In this document: piece by piece, positions 54,658-63,803 of the stretch
Numbering within the stretch: position 1 is the first letter of the stretch
Layout: each line of letters opens with the position of its first letter
Assembly (NCBI RefSeq): GCF_000332035.1
Contig: NZ_ALVY01000226.1
Coordinates: 1 to 64,000, forward strand
Direction of reading: 5' to 3'
DNA: 64,000 bases
Origin: Gloeocapsa sp. PCC 73106
GTDB taxonomy: Bacteria; Cyanobacteriota; Cyanobacteriia; Cyanobacteriales; Gloeocapsaceae
Notes under the pieces: generated by a model
What the model saw: the letters and a program-made list of their open reading frames with translations, nothing else
What the model was told of the DNA's origin: nothing
Database searches by the model: none
Program-made: the position numbers and the translations under genes

Positions 54658-54855
54658 TCATTCCTCCTGTTCGGAAATCACAATTTCTAGGTTTTCTGCT
54701 AGCTCAAAAATTTTATCGGCCTGACTAATTAATAAGTTAGCATCCAGGAATAGATCTGCATCAATAGCGTTTTGAGCTTGTTCATAAAGTCGGTAGGCGA
54801 TTCTTTGTAAATTTTCATAAGCCAACAAAAACGCATCTTTAGTTTGTTGTTCCAT
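54658..54855 (-). CDS. Tiny helical protein, first of a pair
   Basis: A 65-residue acidic helical protein (FLLAYENLQRIAYRLYEQAQ, ADKIFELAENLEIVISEQEE). It resembles the 60-residue neighbour in design, and the two could form a heteromeric helical bundle. It sits after the frr terminator at 54879, so it needs its own promoter, which would fall in the short gap before 54855. Confidence 0.55.
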   Translation of the reverse strand: MEQQTKDAFLLAYENLQRIAYRLYEQAQNAIDADLFLDANLLISQADKIFELAENLEIVISEQEE

Positions 54856-54878
54856 TGTTAATCAGGTAATTACCGATT

Positions 54879-54915
54879 AAAAAGGAGATAAGTAGGTGTT
54901 CTTAACTCCTTTTTT
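54879..54915 (-). terminator. Terminator after frr
   Basis: aaaaaggag (54879-54887) pairs with ctccttttt (54906-54915 region) in a nine-pair stem. Read on the minus strand it lies five bases after the frr stop and ends in a T-run. It closes the pyrH-frr transcript. Confidence 0.7.
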
Positions 54916-54919
54916 GGTT

Positions 54920-55468
54920 CTAAACGGTAGTAATGTCTTTTTCTTTAACTTTTAAGAGTTCGTCGATTTTGGTAATGTGTTCATTGGTGATTTTTTGGAT
55001 TTGCTCTTGCAGATCTTTGGACTCGTCTTCAGAAATTTCATGGTTCTTTTCTTGCTTGCGCGCAGCATCAACAGCATCACGGCGAATATTACGGATCGCT
55101 ACTTTGCCTTCTTCGGCGTATTTACTCGCTATTTTGACCAGTTCTTGGCGTCTTTGTGCGGTCAAAGGCGGAATATTCAGGCGAATAATTTGACCATCGT
55201 TATTGGGCGTTATACCTATGTCTGATAAAGAAATCGCTTTTTCAATCTGGGCCATACTACCTCGGTCAAAAGGCTGAATTAAAATAGTACTGGCGTCAGG
55301 GGTACTAATATTAGCGAGAGCCTTTAAAGACGTTTCACTACCATAATATTCTACGGTAACGCGATCAAGCAACGAAGCATTGGCTCGACCAGTACGAATA
55401 GTATTAAACGAACGTTGAGTGGACTCAATAGTTTTTTGCATCTGGTCTTTTATTTCAGATAACTTCAC
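54920..55468 (-). CDS. frr: Ribosome recycling factor
   Basis: A 182-residue RRF with the family blocks [36 protein letters not shown] and [20 protein letters not shown]. It disassembles ribosomes after termination together with EF-G. GTG start at 55468 is fixed by a strong AGGAGG five bases upstream. It overlaps the end of pyrH by 14 bases, the usual pyrH-frr arrangement. Confidence 0.97.
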   Translation of the reverse strand: MKLSEIKDQMQKTIESTQRSFNTIRTGRANASLLDRVTVEYYGSETSLKALANISTPDASTILIQPFDRGSMAQIEKAISLSDIGITPNNDGQIIRLNIPPLTAQRRQELVKIASKYAEEGKVAIRNIRRDAVDAARKQEKNHEISEDESKDLQEQIQKITNEHITKIDELLKVKEKDITTV

Positions 55469-56177
55469 AGAAACCTCCTACAATGGTACCGACTGGTTCT
55501 CCTTTAACTGCTCGAACGATATTACCGCGAACTGAGAGATTAAAAACAACGATGGGAATATTATTTTCTTTACATAGAGCGATCGCTGTGCTATCCATTA
55601 CGCCTAACTCATGGGTTAACACGTATCCATAGGTTAAAGACTGGTAGAGTCGAGCATTGGGATTAAGATGTGGATCACAGTCATAAACTCCGTCTACTTT
55701 AGTCGCTTTAAAAATTACCTCAGCGTCAACTTCTGCGGCTCTAAGTGCTGCCGTTGTATCTGTAGTAAAAAATGGATTACCAGATCCTGCCCCAAAAATT
55801 ACTACTCTACCTTTTTCTAGGTGTCGGATCGCTCGACGTCTGATATAGGGTTCGGCTATTTCTTGCATGGCGATCGCGGTTTGCACTCGGGTAGGGACAT
55901 TAATCCGTTCGAGAGCATCTTGTAAAGTCATGGCGTTCATGACTGTAGCGATCATGCCAATATAGTCAGCAGTGGCGCGATCCATCCCCGCCGACGCCGC
56001 TTTTACACCTCGGAAGATGTTTCCGCCACCGACTACTATTACTAACTGAATACCACTGGCGATCACCTCGGCGATTTCTCCAGCAATTTCGGTAACTACC
56101 TTGGGATCGATTCCATAACCCAAGTTACCCATTAGCGCTTCACCGCTCAGTTTCAATAAAACTCGGTGGTAAGTCAT
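55455..56177 (-). CDS. pyrH: UMP kinase
   Basis: A 240-residue amino acid kinase-fold enzyme that phosphorylates UMP to UDP in pyrimidine synthesis. Signature parts are [42 protein letters not shown] and [14 protein letters not shown]. Length and coupling to frr are typical. Confidence 0.97.
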   Translation of the reverse strand: MTYHRVLLKLSGEALMGNLGYGIDPKVVTEIAGEIAEVIASGIQLVIVVGGGNIFRGVKAASAGMDRATADYIGMIATVMNAMTLQDALERINVPTRVQTAIAMQEIAEPYIRRRAIRHLEKGRVVIFGAGSGNPFFTTDTTAALRAAEVDAEVIFKATKVDGVYDCDPHLNPNARLYQSLTYGYVLTHELGVMDSTAIALCKENNIPIVVFNLSVRGNIVRAVKGEPVGTIVGGFCEVI

Positions 56178-56263
56178 CTCTCAAGCCTACTTATTTAATA
56201 TTGTTTAATCGGTTTGATTCTATTAGAGTTTACTCGTTTATGGGATTTTTGGTAACCATACTT

Positions 56264-56962
56264 TCAGATGGGTAAGCGTTTGATATCTTTGTTGGAGCCA
56301 ATCACGACCATCGCTAAACCCTTGTGTAAACGTTGAGTAGGAGTGGGATTAACTATAAACTTCTGCTCATTACCAACGGCTAAAACATTTAAACCGTAAC
56401 GATTACGAATTTCTAATTCTTCTAGAGTTTTACCGTCAAATTCATCTGGTACAATTACCTCAACGATACTATGCTCTGTGTCCAACTCAAAACGGTCTAG
56501 TATGGCAGGTTTGGTAATCCTATAGGCTAAATCTCTACCTGCTTCATATTCAGGAAATACCACAAAATTTGCGCCCACGCGCTTCAATAGTTTAACATGA
56601 ATTTCTGATGAAGCTTTAGCTACTACATATTCTACTCCCGCTTCTTTGAGATTCAACGTGGTAACGATGCTTTCTTGGACATAATTACCAATAGCCACAA
56701 TTACCGTATCAAACTCAAAAATTCCCGCCTGTTTTAGAGCCGTTGGTTCTGTTGAATCCAGTTGAATCGCGCTAGAGGCTATTCTCACAGTGAGGGCTTG
56801 GGCAACTCTTTTTTCATCGATATCGGTTCCGAGTACGTCATAACCTAAATTGTGTAAAGTTTCACATACAGCCCGCCCAAAGCGACCTAAACCGATGACA
56901 GCGAATTGTCTACGAGTATCTTTGCGCAAGCTATTAAATAATTTTAGAGAGCTAAAATCCAC
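56264..56962 (-). CDS. ktrA: Potassium uptake regulatory protein KtrA
   Basis: A 232-residue RCK-domain protein. The Rossmann motif is FAVIGLGRFGRAVCETLHNL, with the acidic ribose-binding DTDIDE-like GTDIDEKR and a C-terminal RCK_C half (DEFDGKTLEELEIRNRYGL). It gates the KtrB channel in response to ATP/ADP or NAD(H). GTG start at 56962 with GAGG five bases upstream. It lies 32 bases after ktrB on the same strand. Confidence 0.92.
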   Translation of the reverse strand: MDFSSLKLFNSLRKDTRRQFAVIGLGRFGRAVCETLHNLGYDVLGTDIDEKRVAQALTVRIASSAIQLDSTEPTALKQAGIFEFDTVIVAIGNYVQESIVTTLNLKEAGVEYVVAKASSEIHVKLLKRVGANFVVFPEYEAGRDLAYRITKPAILDRFELDTEHSIVEVIVPDEFDGKTLEELEIRNRYGLNVLAVGNEQKFIVNPTPTQRLHKGLAMVVIGSNKDIKRLPI

Positions 56963-56994
56963 ATTTACCTCTTTTGACCCAATAGTAGCAGGCG

Positions 56995-58338
56995 TTAACC
57001 TACGAGTAAGTTTTCTGGCGGATACTGAATGACGTTAGGACGAGGATCACCTATGATAGCCGCCATAAAAAGTATAACTCCTACCCGTCCTAAATACATC
57101 GTCAAAATCAGAACTAATTGAGACCAAGCCGAGAGTTTTCCGGTAATACCCATAGATAAGCCCACGGTCCCAAAAGCTGATATTGATTCGAATAGAATCT
57201 GAAGAAAGTTAATTTCGGCATTATTATTTTCAACCAAAGCCATGACTAAGGTACTGGCGATGACCGTCATCATAGAACCAAAGACCACAGCTACCGCTTT
57301 TAAAATCAAAGAAACGCTCACTTCTCTTCGATACATAACTACTTCTTCTTGACCTCTAAGTACTGAACGAGTCGCGTTAAAAACAATTCTCAAGGTTGTT
57401 GTTTTTATTCCTCCCCCCGTTCCACTAGGACTAGCCCCAATAAACATTAAAGCCATACTGAGAAATATACCTGCTGCAGTCATTTTCCCAATATCTATGG
57501 TGTTAAAACCCGCCGTTCTAGTTGTCACTGATTGAAACCAAGCGGCTAAGAGTTTTTCCTGTACAGGAATATTTGCTAGAGTATCGGGATCACGAGCTTC
57601 AGAGAGTAAAAAGCCGATGGTTCCGATAATTAATAGAAAAGCTGTTGTACTCGTTACTACTTTAAAGTTTAATGAAAAAATGAATCTGGCTTTATCTTTT
57701 TTAAAGTAACTAACTAACCAAGCGTACATTTCTATAATTACTTGATAACCAATACCCCCAAAAATAATTAAAACAGAAATAACCAAGTTGATTAAAATTG
57801 AGCCTCTATAGCTGGATAGATTATCAGGAAATAAACTAAATCCTGCATTATTCCAAGCACTGACACTATGAAAAGTTGCCAACCAAAGAGCAGATTTAAA
57901 CCCGTGTTCTTGCTGAAAAACAAAAAGCATCAAGATAATGCCAGTTAGCTCAAATATTAAAGTGGTGGAGATAATTGAGATTAGCAAACTATTGCTTCCC
58001 TGTAAAAAAGGGCGGTCAAAAGATTCACCCATAGCTATTTTTTGTCTGAGATCACAGCGACGCCTCACTAATAGTAAAAGAAATGTTGTAGTAGTCATAT
58101 AACCCAAGCCACCTACTTGGGCTAATAGAGCTATCGTTAATTGTCCCCAAAAAGAAAAGTAAGTACCCGGATCTACCATGCTTAAACCTGTAACACAAAC
58201 AGCAGAAGTAGCTGTAAATAGAGCATTAATGGGGCTGTTCCAAGTTCCAGCAGTGATAGAAATCGGCAACATTAGTAGTAAAGTTCCTATTGTAATAATA
58301 GCTAAAAACCCTAAACAAATGGTGCGAGTAATTGTCAT
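56995..58338 (-). CDS. ktrB: Sodium-dependent potassium transporter KtrB
   Basis: A 447-residue TrkH/KtrB-type membrane protein with the four pore loops AVCVTGLSMVD, SAWNNAGFSLF, TRTAGFNTIDI and SAFGTVGLSMG, each providing the selectivity Gly, and about eight M1/M2 helices. It imports K+ for osmotic adjustment. The gene sits ten bases after the glycosyltransferase gene, matching the Synechocystis ktr/dgdA neighbourhood. Confidence 0.95.
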   Translation of the reverse strand: MTITRTICLGFLAIITIGTLLLMLPISITAGTWNSPINALFTATSAVCVTGLSMVDPGTYFSFWGQLTIALLAQVGGLGYMTTTTFLLLLVRRRCDLRQKIAMGESFDRPFLQGSNSLLISIISTTLIFELTGIILMLFVFQQEHGFKSALWLATFHSVSAWNNAGFSLFPDNLSSYRGSILINLVISVLIIFGGIGYQVIIEMYAWLVSYFKKDKARFIFSLNFKVVTSTTAFLLIIGTIGFLLSEARDPDTLANIPVQEKLLAAWFQSVTTRTAGFNTIDIGKMTAAGIFLSMALMFIGASPSGTGGGIKTTTLRIVFNATRSVLRGQEEVVMYRREVSVSLILKAVAVVFGSMMTVIASTLVMALVENNNAEINFLQILFESISAFGTVGLSMGITGKLSAWSQLVLILTMYLGRVGVILFMAAIIGDPRPNVIQYPPENLLVG

Positions 58339-58348
58339 ATATTTAACC

Positions 58349-59500
58349 TTAAGGTATAGGTATAAAATTAAATTTTCTTTCGTTTAATATTTCCTTGTAA
58401 AGCTTTTCCAAAATAGTAATGTTATTGGCAAGAGTATAGCGTTCTAAAACTCTTTTACGGCCCTTTTGTCCTAAAGCTTGAATCAATTCGGGTTGATCGC
58501 GAAAAAGAGGAAGTAGCGTTTTTAACTGAGTCGTAACATTTTTAGTATCAAGTACTACTCCGGCTCCACCTTCGAGAACTTCCCCATCAGCACCGGTGTT
58601 AGTCGCGATACAAGCAACTCCACAAGCCATGGCTTCGAGTAATGACAAAGACAAACCCTCTACCAAGGAAGGGAGGATAAAAACATCCGCACCCCTGAGG
58701 ATATTAATTCTCTGGTGCTCATCTGCGACAAAACCCAACCAAATGACCTGTTCTGTTTTTCCATAGGAGAGTTTTAAAGAACTATCCAAGGGACCGTCCC
58801 CAACGATGAGTAGTTTTGAGTCTTCGCCTAGATTACAGTGTTTCCAAGCTTTTAAAAGAGCTTCGACATTTTTTTCCGTAGCTACCCTTCCTTGATATAT
58901 GAATAGGCGTTCAGCTTTAAATTGTTGTTTGACGTCAGAAATTCCTGGAGAATATTTATCAGGATCCACCCCGTTAGGTATAATGACTAACTTATCGGGT
59001 TTTACCCCCATGTTTACCAACAAATCTCTTTGAAGACGAGAAAAGACGATAACTCGGTCGTATTGCGCCAAAAAAGGAGCATAGAGTTGGTAAGTCAGAA
59101 ATTGGGTACTGGCTTTAAGATTACGTAATTTTTGACTGTCAAAAGCGGGATGAAAAGTAGCAATTAGGGGTAAATTGAGCTCTTGACAGATTTCCGGAAG
59201 GAGAAAATCCAGAGGAGAAAGAGTCAAGGAAGCATGAACCAGATCAGGTCGAAGTTCAAGGAGCGATCGCATCAAGATTTTACTAGAATTCAAACTTGGG
59301 ATCGTATAAACCTGAGATTTATAAATGAATGGTAGCAAGACTTCTGAACAATCTGAATCATTTTCAGTTTCTGATTCTGTAGCAGCAAAATGAAGAAAGC
59401 TAACACGGTTACCGCGATCCAAGAAAGCGTTGGTGACTTCTCGACCATAAGTCACGTTACCACAAAAGGGCGATTTTTTCCCCAGCCAGGCGATATGCAT
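58349..59500 (-). CDS. dgdA: Digalactosyldiacylglycerol synthase DgdA (KtrE), GT4 family
   Basis: A 383-residue GT-B glycosyltransferase. The N-terminus MHIAWLGKKSPFCGNVTYGR, and the donor site with LFIYQGRVATEKNVEALLKA, FILPSLVEGLSLSLLEAMAC and GADGEVL, are typical of GT4 enzymes. In Synechocystis the gene next to ktrB (slr1508) was first named ktrE for its effect on K+ uptake and later shown to be the cyanobacterial DGDG synthase. Conserved linkage here supports that identity. It should galactosylate MGDG in thylakoid membranes. Confidence 0.85.
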   Translation of the reverse strand: MHIAWLGKKSPFCGNVTYGREVTNAFLDRGNRVSFLHFAATESETENDSDCSEVLLPFIYKSQVYTIPSLNSSKILMRSLLELRPDLVHASLTLSPLDFLLPEICQELNLPLIATFHPAFDSQKLRNLKASTQFLTYQLYAPFLAQYDRVIVFSRLQRDLLVNMGVKPDKLVIIPNGVDPDKYSPGISDVKQQFKAERLFIYQGRVATEKNVEALLKAWKHCNLGEDSKLLIVGDGPLDSSLKLSYGKTEQVIWLGFVADEHQRINILRGADVFILPSLVEGLSLSLLEAMACGVACIATNTGADGEVLEGGAGVVLDTKNVTTQLKTLLPLFRDQPELIQALGQKGRKRVLERYTLANNITILEKLYKEILNERKFNFIPIP

Positions 59501-59571
59501 TCAAAAGTTCAACTATCCGCGACTATTTATTTACGAATGACTAATATGATAGGGTATTTTGACTCAATTAA

Positions 59572-60363
59572 TCATAAGCTATCTAAAAGAGTGGCTGAAC
59601 GAATAGAACGACCCAAGTGGTACTGTGTGTAGTTACGCAAAATACGCTCTATTTTAAGCCAGGCGTCACCGACAGTAGCTGCAGAGATATACTCAGGAAA
59701 GATGGTACTGTCTGGCGGTAAAGTTTGAGCACTCAATTGTTGTAGCAGGGTTAATTCAATCGCTCCCATGCGCTCGTCTATTGGTACCGATGTGGGGGTT
59801 GATAAACTAACTAATCCCCCTGCATCAAAACTAAAACCCACTTGCCAGTTAATTACTTGTAATTGAGGTAGGATTTGATGCTGAGTAAGACAGCAAACAT
59901 TAACCCTAGGAGCGATTCCCGCCACAACTAGCAAGTGAAAGATACCATGAGTTAGGAGGGGAAAAAACGGTTCTGTGGGTGCAAGCTGAGTTAGTCTCCC
60001 CAAGTGTTCGGTGATTAACTGATAGATTTCTACTTGAGGTTGTTCGCTGAGAGCCAAAGCTAGGGCTAATTCGGCTAAATATTGAGCTGAGGCTAGTTTA
60101 CCTAAATTGTTGCTTAAATTTGCGTGGGAGATAAGAGTTTCAGCTTGAGTAATTTTATCTAGCGATCGCCCTTGAGCTATGAGTAGTTGATTAACCACGA
60201 ATAATTCCATACGTCCCCTAAGTTGGGATTGATATTTTCTTGCTCCTGGTGCTACTGCTTTAATTAGGCCTTTTTCTGGGGTAAGTATAGTCAGAAGGCG
60301 ATCGCCCTCCCCTAGGGGTATAGCCTTGAGATTAATTCCCGTCACTCTATAGGTTCGACTCAT
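59572..60363 (-). CDS. recO: DNA repair protein RecO
   Basis: A 263-residue protein with an N-terminal OB fold ([40 protein letters not shown]). The helical zinc-finger-like C-terminal half has [10 protein letters not shown], where only a Cys pair is visible. RecO loads RecA on SSB-coated DNA in the RecFOR pathway. Start overlaps the deoC end by 17 bases. Confidence 0.9.
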   Translation of the reverse strand: MSRTYRVTGINLKAIPLGEGDRLLTILTPEKGLIKAVAPGARKYQSQLRGRMELFVVNQLLIAQGRSLDKITQAETLISHANLSNNLGKLASAQYLAELALALALSEQPQVEIYQLITEHLGRLTQLAPTEPFFPLLTHGIFHLLVVAGIAPRVNVCCLTQHQILPQLQVINWQVGFSFDAGGLVSLSTPTSVPIDERMGAIELTLLQQLSAQTLPPDSTIFPEYISAATVGDAWLKIERILRNYTQYHLGRSIRSATLLDSL

Positions 60364-61015
60364 CTCGATTTTGTTCTCTCACCAATTCTACACCCCGAGA
60401 AGTTCCTAAACGAGTTGCTCCCGCTTTAATTAATTCCCTCGCTCCTGCTAGGGTACGAATACCTCCAGCTGCTTTGATTCCCACCCTTCCTTGGGTAATT
60501 TTTTCCAGTATTTTGACATCTTCAACCGTTGCTCCTCCGAACCATCCGGTACCGGTTTTGAGATAAGCTGCTCCCGCATCCATGCAAACTTCCGCCGCTA
60601 GACGTTTTTCGGTGTTAGTCAGTAAATTAGTTTCTAAAATTGCTTTGACTGTTTGTCCTGTTTCGTCGCAGATTTGCGCTATTTCTTGGTATAAATCCTC
60701 TGATTTTCCCGCTTTTAACCATCCCAAGTTAATCATTACGTCTAATTCTACCGCGCCTTGCTCTGCCGCTTCGAGTGCTTCGTACAATTTTACTTTAGCT
60801 GTGGTGGCGCCTGTTGGAAAACCAATCACTGTGGAAATTTTAACTTTTTTTCCTTGTAACAACTCTCGTGCTTGTCGTACTGCGCTAGGATAAACGCAAA
60901 CTGCCGCAAAGTTAAACTGCTCTGCTTGGGCACAACACCGCTCTACCTGCTCTGGTGTAGCACTAGGATCAAGTAGGGCATGATCTATATATTCTGCAAT
61001 ATCGATTGATTCCAC
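60347..61015 (-). CDS. deoC: Deoxyribose-phosphate aldolase
   Basis: A 222-residue TIM-barrel aldolase that cleaves 2-deoxyribose 5-phosphate. It shows [47 protein letters not shown], the Asp of [13 protein letters not shown], and Schiff-base Lys in [13 protein letters not shown], with the helper Lys in [14 protein letters not shown] start at 61015, as ATG is lacking. Coupling with recO is an operon accident seen in related genomes, to my memory. Confidence 0.95.
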   Translation of the reverse strand: MESIDIAEYIDHALLDPSATPEQVERCCAQAEQFNFAAVCVYPSAVRQARELLQGKKVKISTVIGFPTGATTAKVKLYEALEAAEQGAVELDVMINLGWLKAGKSEDLYQEIAQICDETGQTVKAILETNLLTNTEKRLAAEVCMDAGAAYLKTGTGWFGGATVEDVKILEKITQGRVGIKAAGGIRTLAGARELIKAGATRLGTSRGVELVREQNRDESNL

Positions 61016-61291
61016 TGCTATATTTTGGCTCCTAATCTAACCTATTTATTTTTGCAGATTTTTTACTCAAAAGAAAACTGAAGAAAATTTCTTTTTCCTT
61101 AATTGATAACCCTGGTACCTTAGGGCTTTCTGCTCCCCTAGATTTTCACTAATAAGACTAGGATTGAGAAAAGTCTCCAGCAAGTTCTAAGCATTTTCAT
61201 ACTAACTAATTACGCGTCAAAACAAAAGAAAAAATTTCTATAGTTTTTTTCAAATCAAGTTAAGAAAACCTTAAAATCTCAAAACTTTATT

Positions 61292-62239
61292 TTAAGGATA
61301 ACTTAATTCTCCTACTGCTTCCAAGCGTTTGTAATTGCCTAGGTTCATGAAGTTATCGGTGAGAGTTTCAGCTACTGTTGGGGTAATCCAACCTATTTGT
61401 TTGAGTATATAGATAGCAGCGGCGTATTTGGCGCGTTTAGCCCCATCTATTACTTTAATCGCTAAACCCATACCTTCCCCTACACGACCAATACACTGAA
61501 TACCCTCGGCGCCAGATTTACTCACTAATTCTCCTTCTGTCAGATGCATCAGTTCGGTATCAAAGGCGCCTACTCCTGCTACCATATTGGGGTTACGAGT
61601 CATAGCTCTGACGATTCTCTCTAATTCTAAACTGTTCCCCGAGGCGAGTTGAGCGTAGAGTAAAGCCATCTGTCTTAGTTGCATCGAATAAGTCGGCGCA
61701 CCGCAGTCATCGTGGGCGCTGATCAGTTCATCTCCAGGCATTTCTAACAGTTCTGCTATTTTGCTGAGAATCAGCTTTTGCACTGGGTGAGAAGGATTTA
61801 AATAGGTATGGAGGGGCCAATGACACTGTTGAGCAACGGCTAACATTCCGGCATGTTTACCAGAACAGTTATGTTGTAAAGGACTGCGTTGTCCCTCCGG
61901 GGTAGGACATTGAAGCTTGTCTGCTTCGATTTCCGAGCGCCAGAGAATATGAAATACCTGTCTAGCTTGCTCTATCGTACCTTGGTGAGAACCACAAATA
62001 ATGGCTAAGTCTTGGTCGGTGAGATGGTAACGTTCTAGAGTCCCGTTGGCTGCTACAGCTAAGGCTTGGAATGGTTTTAGTGCCGAACGAATAAAAGCCG
62101 TGGCTTCGGGATTTCCAGCTACTAATAATACTCTACCCCGTTGATCACATACAGTTGCTTCTATTTGATGTAGAGATTCTCTGATACCTTCTCTGAGTAA
62201 ACGCACTTCTATTACGGGTGCTTCTGTTCTTTTTACCAT
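61292..62239 (-). CDS. Asparaginase (asparaginase II / ReAV-type family)
   Basis: A 315-residue amidohydrolase of PF06089 type. It contains FIRSALKPFQALA with Ser-x2-Lys, ICGSHQGT, the NCSGKHAGMLA motif with Ser/Lys, and GELVSKSGAEGIQ plus ISAHDDCGAPTYSM with the Cys. These correspond to the serine/lysine sites of class 3 enzymes such as Rhizobium ReAV. It should hydrolyse asparagine, cytoplasmically since there is no signal. A 276-base gap upstream to deoC holds nothing recognisable. Confidence 0.88.
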   Translation of the reverse strand: MVKRTEAPVIEVRLLREGIRESLHQIEATVCDQRGRVLLVAGNPEATAFIRSALKPFQALAVAANGTLERYHLTDQDLAIICGSHQGTIEQARQVFHILWRSEIEADKLQCPTPEGQRSPLQHNCSGKHAGMLAVAQQCHWPLHTYLNPSHPVQKLILSKIAELLEMPGDELISAHDDCGAPTYSMQLRQMALLYAQLASGNSLELERIVRAMTRNPNMVAGVGAFDTELMHLTEGELVSKSGAEGIQCIGRVGEGMGLAIKVIDGAKRAKYAAAIYILKQIGWITPTVAETLTDNFMNLGNYKRLEAVGELSYP

Positions 62240-62265
62240 GCGAGCTTAATTCGGAAAGTTTAATC

Positions 62266-62769
62266 CTATTTTAGATAAAACCAGGTGAGAATACTAATTC
62301 CCATCAATAAAAGTAACAATAGGGCTGTTTGCTGCAGTCTTTTTAAGATCGGTTCGACCTGATAGGAGGCTATTAGGCGATCGCGTGTTACTACTTCTGT
62401 GGGTTTCTCCCAGATTTGTCCATCGTACCACCCAGATTCTTCATAGAAAATCATTTCTTGTTTTAATCTGTTGCTGACGTAAGCCCAACCTAAATACATC
62501 TGTATGACAGCTAGCAGTATAAATATCCCTGCCCCAGCACCTCCAATAACACTAAACAACAGGGGTTTTTTACCAGGAGGAAAACTAGCGGCGGTAATTG
62601 GTCCGGCGATCAGCCAACCCATTGCCCAGATCCAGGCTAGTTTTTTCAGGTAGCTAGTTAAACTCAGGGTCCCCCAGCTAAAAAACCAGGCATTTTTTAT
62701 CTGTTCATATTCGTTAACTGGGAGTTGTTCCTTGGGAACGGGACAAATTTTTGAAGAAGATTCCTTCAT
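62266..62769 (-). CDS. CGLD27-like DUF1230 membrane protein
   Basis: A 167-residue protein with CPVPKEQLPVNEYEQI, the aromatic block AWFFSWG, three membrane helices (about 40-60, 68-90 and 147-165), and EESGWYDGQIWEKP before the last helix. The family is conserved in cyanobacteria and plastids (CGLD27), where it is associated with chloroplast iron-stress tolerance; its mechanism is unknown. It starts eight bases after rsfS stops. Confidence 0.85.
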   Translation of the reverse strand: MKESSSKICPVPKEQLPVNEYEQIKNAWFFSWGTLSLTSYLKKLAWIWAMGWLIAGPITAASFPPGKKPLLFSVIGGAGAGIFILLAVIQMYLGWAYVSNRLKQEMIFYEESGWYDGQIWEKPTEVVTRDRLIASYQVEPILKRLQQTALLLLLLMGISILTWFYLK

Positions 62770-62777
62770 AATGATGA

Positions 62778-63194
62778 TTAGTCTGGAAATTGTTGTAACT
62801 CAGGTTGATACTCAAAACGTCGAGCATGTCCCCAAAAAGCCTCTAAATTGTAAAATTCTCGCTCTTGAGGTAGGAACATATGCGCAATCACGTCACCATA
62901 GTCATGAATAATCCAACTTGCTTCATTTTTTCCTGAAGTACGTAAGGGGGATCTTAGCAATTGCTTGGCGATTATTGCCTCGATTGAATCGGAAATAGCT
63001 CGTACTTGTGCTTTGGAAAATCCGGTAACTATGACAAAGTAATCGGTTAGATAAGACAATTCACCTACGTCTAGTAAAATTATGTCTTCGGCTTTGCGTT
63101 CATCTGCGGCAGCGGCTATTTTCCATGCTAAGGTTTGACTGGAAACTTCTGAGTAAGAATTTAGTTGAGAGAGGGATTGAGGTTGATTGGTCAT
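62778..63194 (-). CDS. rsfS: Ribosomal silencing factor RsfS
   Basis: A 138-residue Iojap-family protein with LDVGELSYLTDYFVIVTGFS, RTSGKNEASWIIHDYGDVIA and HMFLPQEREFYNLEAFW. RsfS binds L14 of the 50S subunit and blocks subunit joining in stationary phase. It follows yqeK by 12 bases, a conserved pair in bacteria. Confidence 0.95.
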   Translation of the reverse strand: MTNQPQSLSQLNSYSEVSSQTLAWKIAAAADERKAEDIILLDVGELSYLTDYFVIVTGFSKAQVRAISDSIEAIIAKQLLRSPLRTSGKNEASWIIHDYGDVIAHMFLPQEREFYNLEAFWGHARRFEYQPELQQFPD

Positions 63195-63206
63195 GCAGTT
63201 CTGATT

Positions 63207-63794
63207 TTAGTTTGATTGTATTAAAGTTTGTTTAACTAGACTCATAGCCCAATTACGAGTCATCACGGTTCGGGGATGGATGGTGCGCCAACTATTAATT
63301 AAGTATTTTAAAGAATAATCACAGGTTTGTACCACTCCTTGATAAAGATTCTCGCGACTGGTTTGACGCATTTTTTCTAATTCTGGTGTTTGACCTCGGT
63401 TAGGTTCTAAAGCATCGGCGACAAATACCACGCAGGCGAGATCGCTCATATTTACTTGGCCAAGGGTATGATTGGAGATGGCTGAAAGAATCTCAGGGTC
63501 TTCGATGCCAAATTCTTGTTGAGCGACGATCGCGCTGACGTCGGCGTGTAATAAATGAGGATTAACTAGACAAATTGGATCGATAGTAATCTGGTGAGTT
63601 TGAGCTATTTCTAGGAGTATATCCGGTGGAAAAAATTTAGCTAGATCGTGCATTAAACCGGCGATCGCTGCTTTTTCCTCATCTAAAGAGTGTAAACGAG
63701 CTAATTCTCTAGCCATCTGCTCAACGCCGATGATGTGGCTTAAACGTTGTTTTGAAACATTTTCTGTTAACCAGGAGATTACTCGCTCGCGCAT
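63207..63794 (-). CDS. yqeK: HD-domain hydrolase YqeK (Ap4A hydrolase type)
   Basis: A 195-residue HD-domain enzyme with metal-binding His in QRLSHIIGVEQMA and the HD pair in GLMHDLAKFF. HLLHADVSAI and SAISNHTLGQ carry further His, and a C-terminal ADALEPNRGQTPE Asp is present. YqeK proteins symmetrically hydrolyse diadenosine tetraphosphate. It lies 12 bases before rsfS on the same strand and only ten bases after the alcohol dehydrogenase end. Confidence 0.92.
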   Translation of the reverse strand: MRERVISWLTENVSKQRLSHIIGVEQMARELARLHSLDEEKAAIAGLMHDLAKFFPPDILLEIAQTHQITIDPICLVNPHLLHADVSAIVAQQEFGIEDPEILSAISNHTLGQVNMSDLACVVFVADALEPNRGQTPELEKMRQTSRENLYQGVVQTCDYSLKYLINSWRTIHPRTVMTRNWAMSLVKQTLIQSN

Positions 63795-63803
63795 TTTAGT
63801 TTC

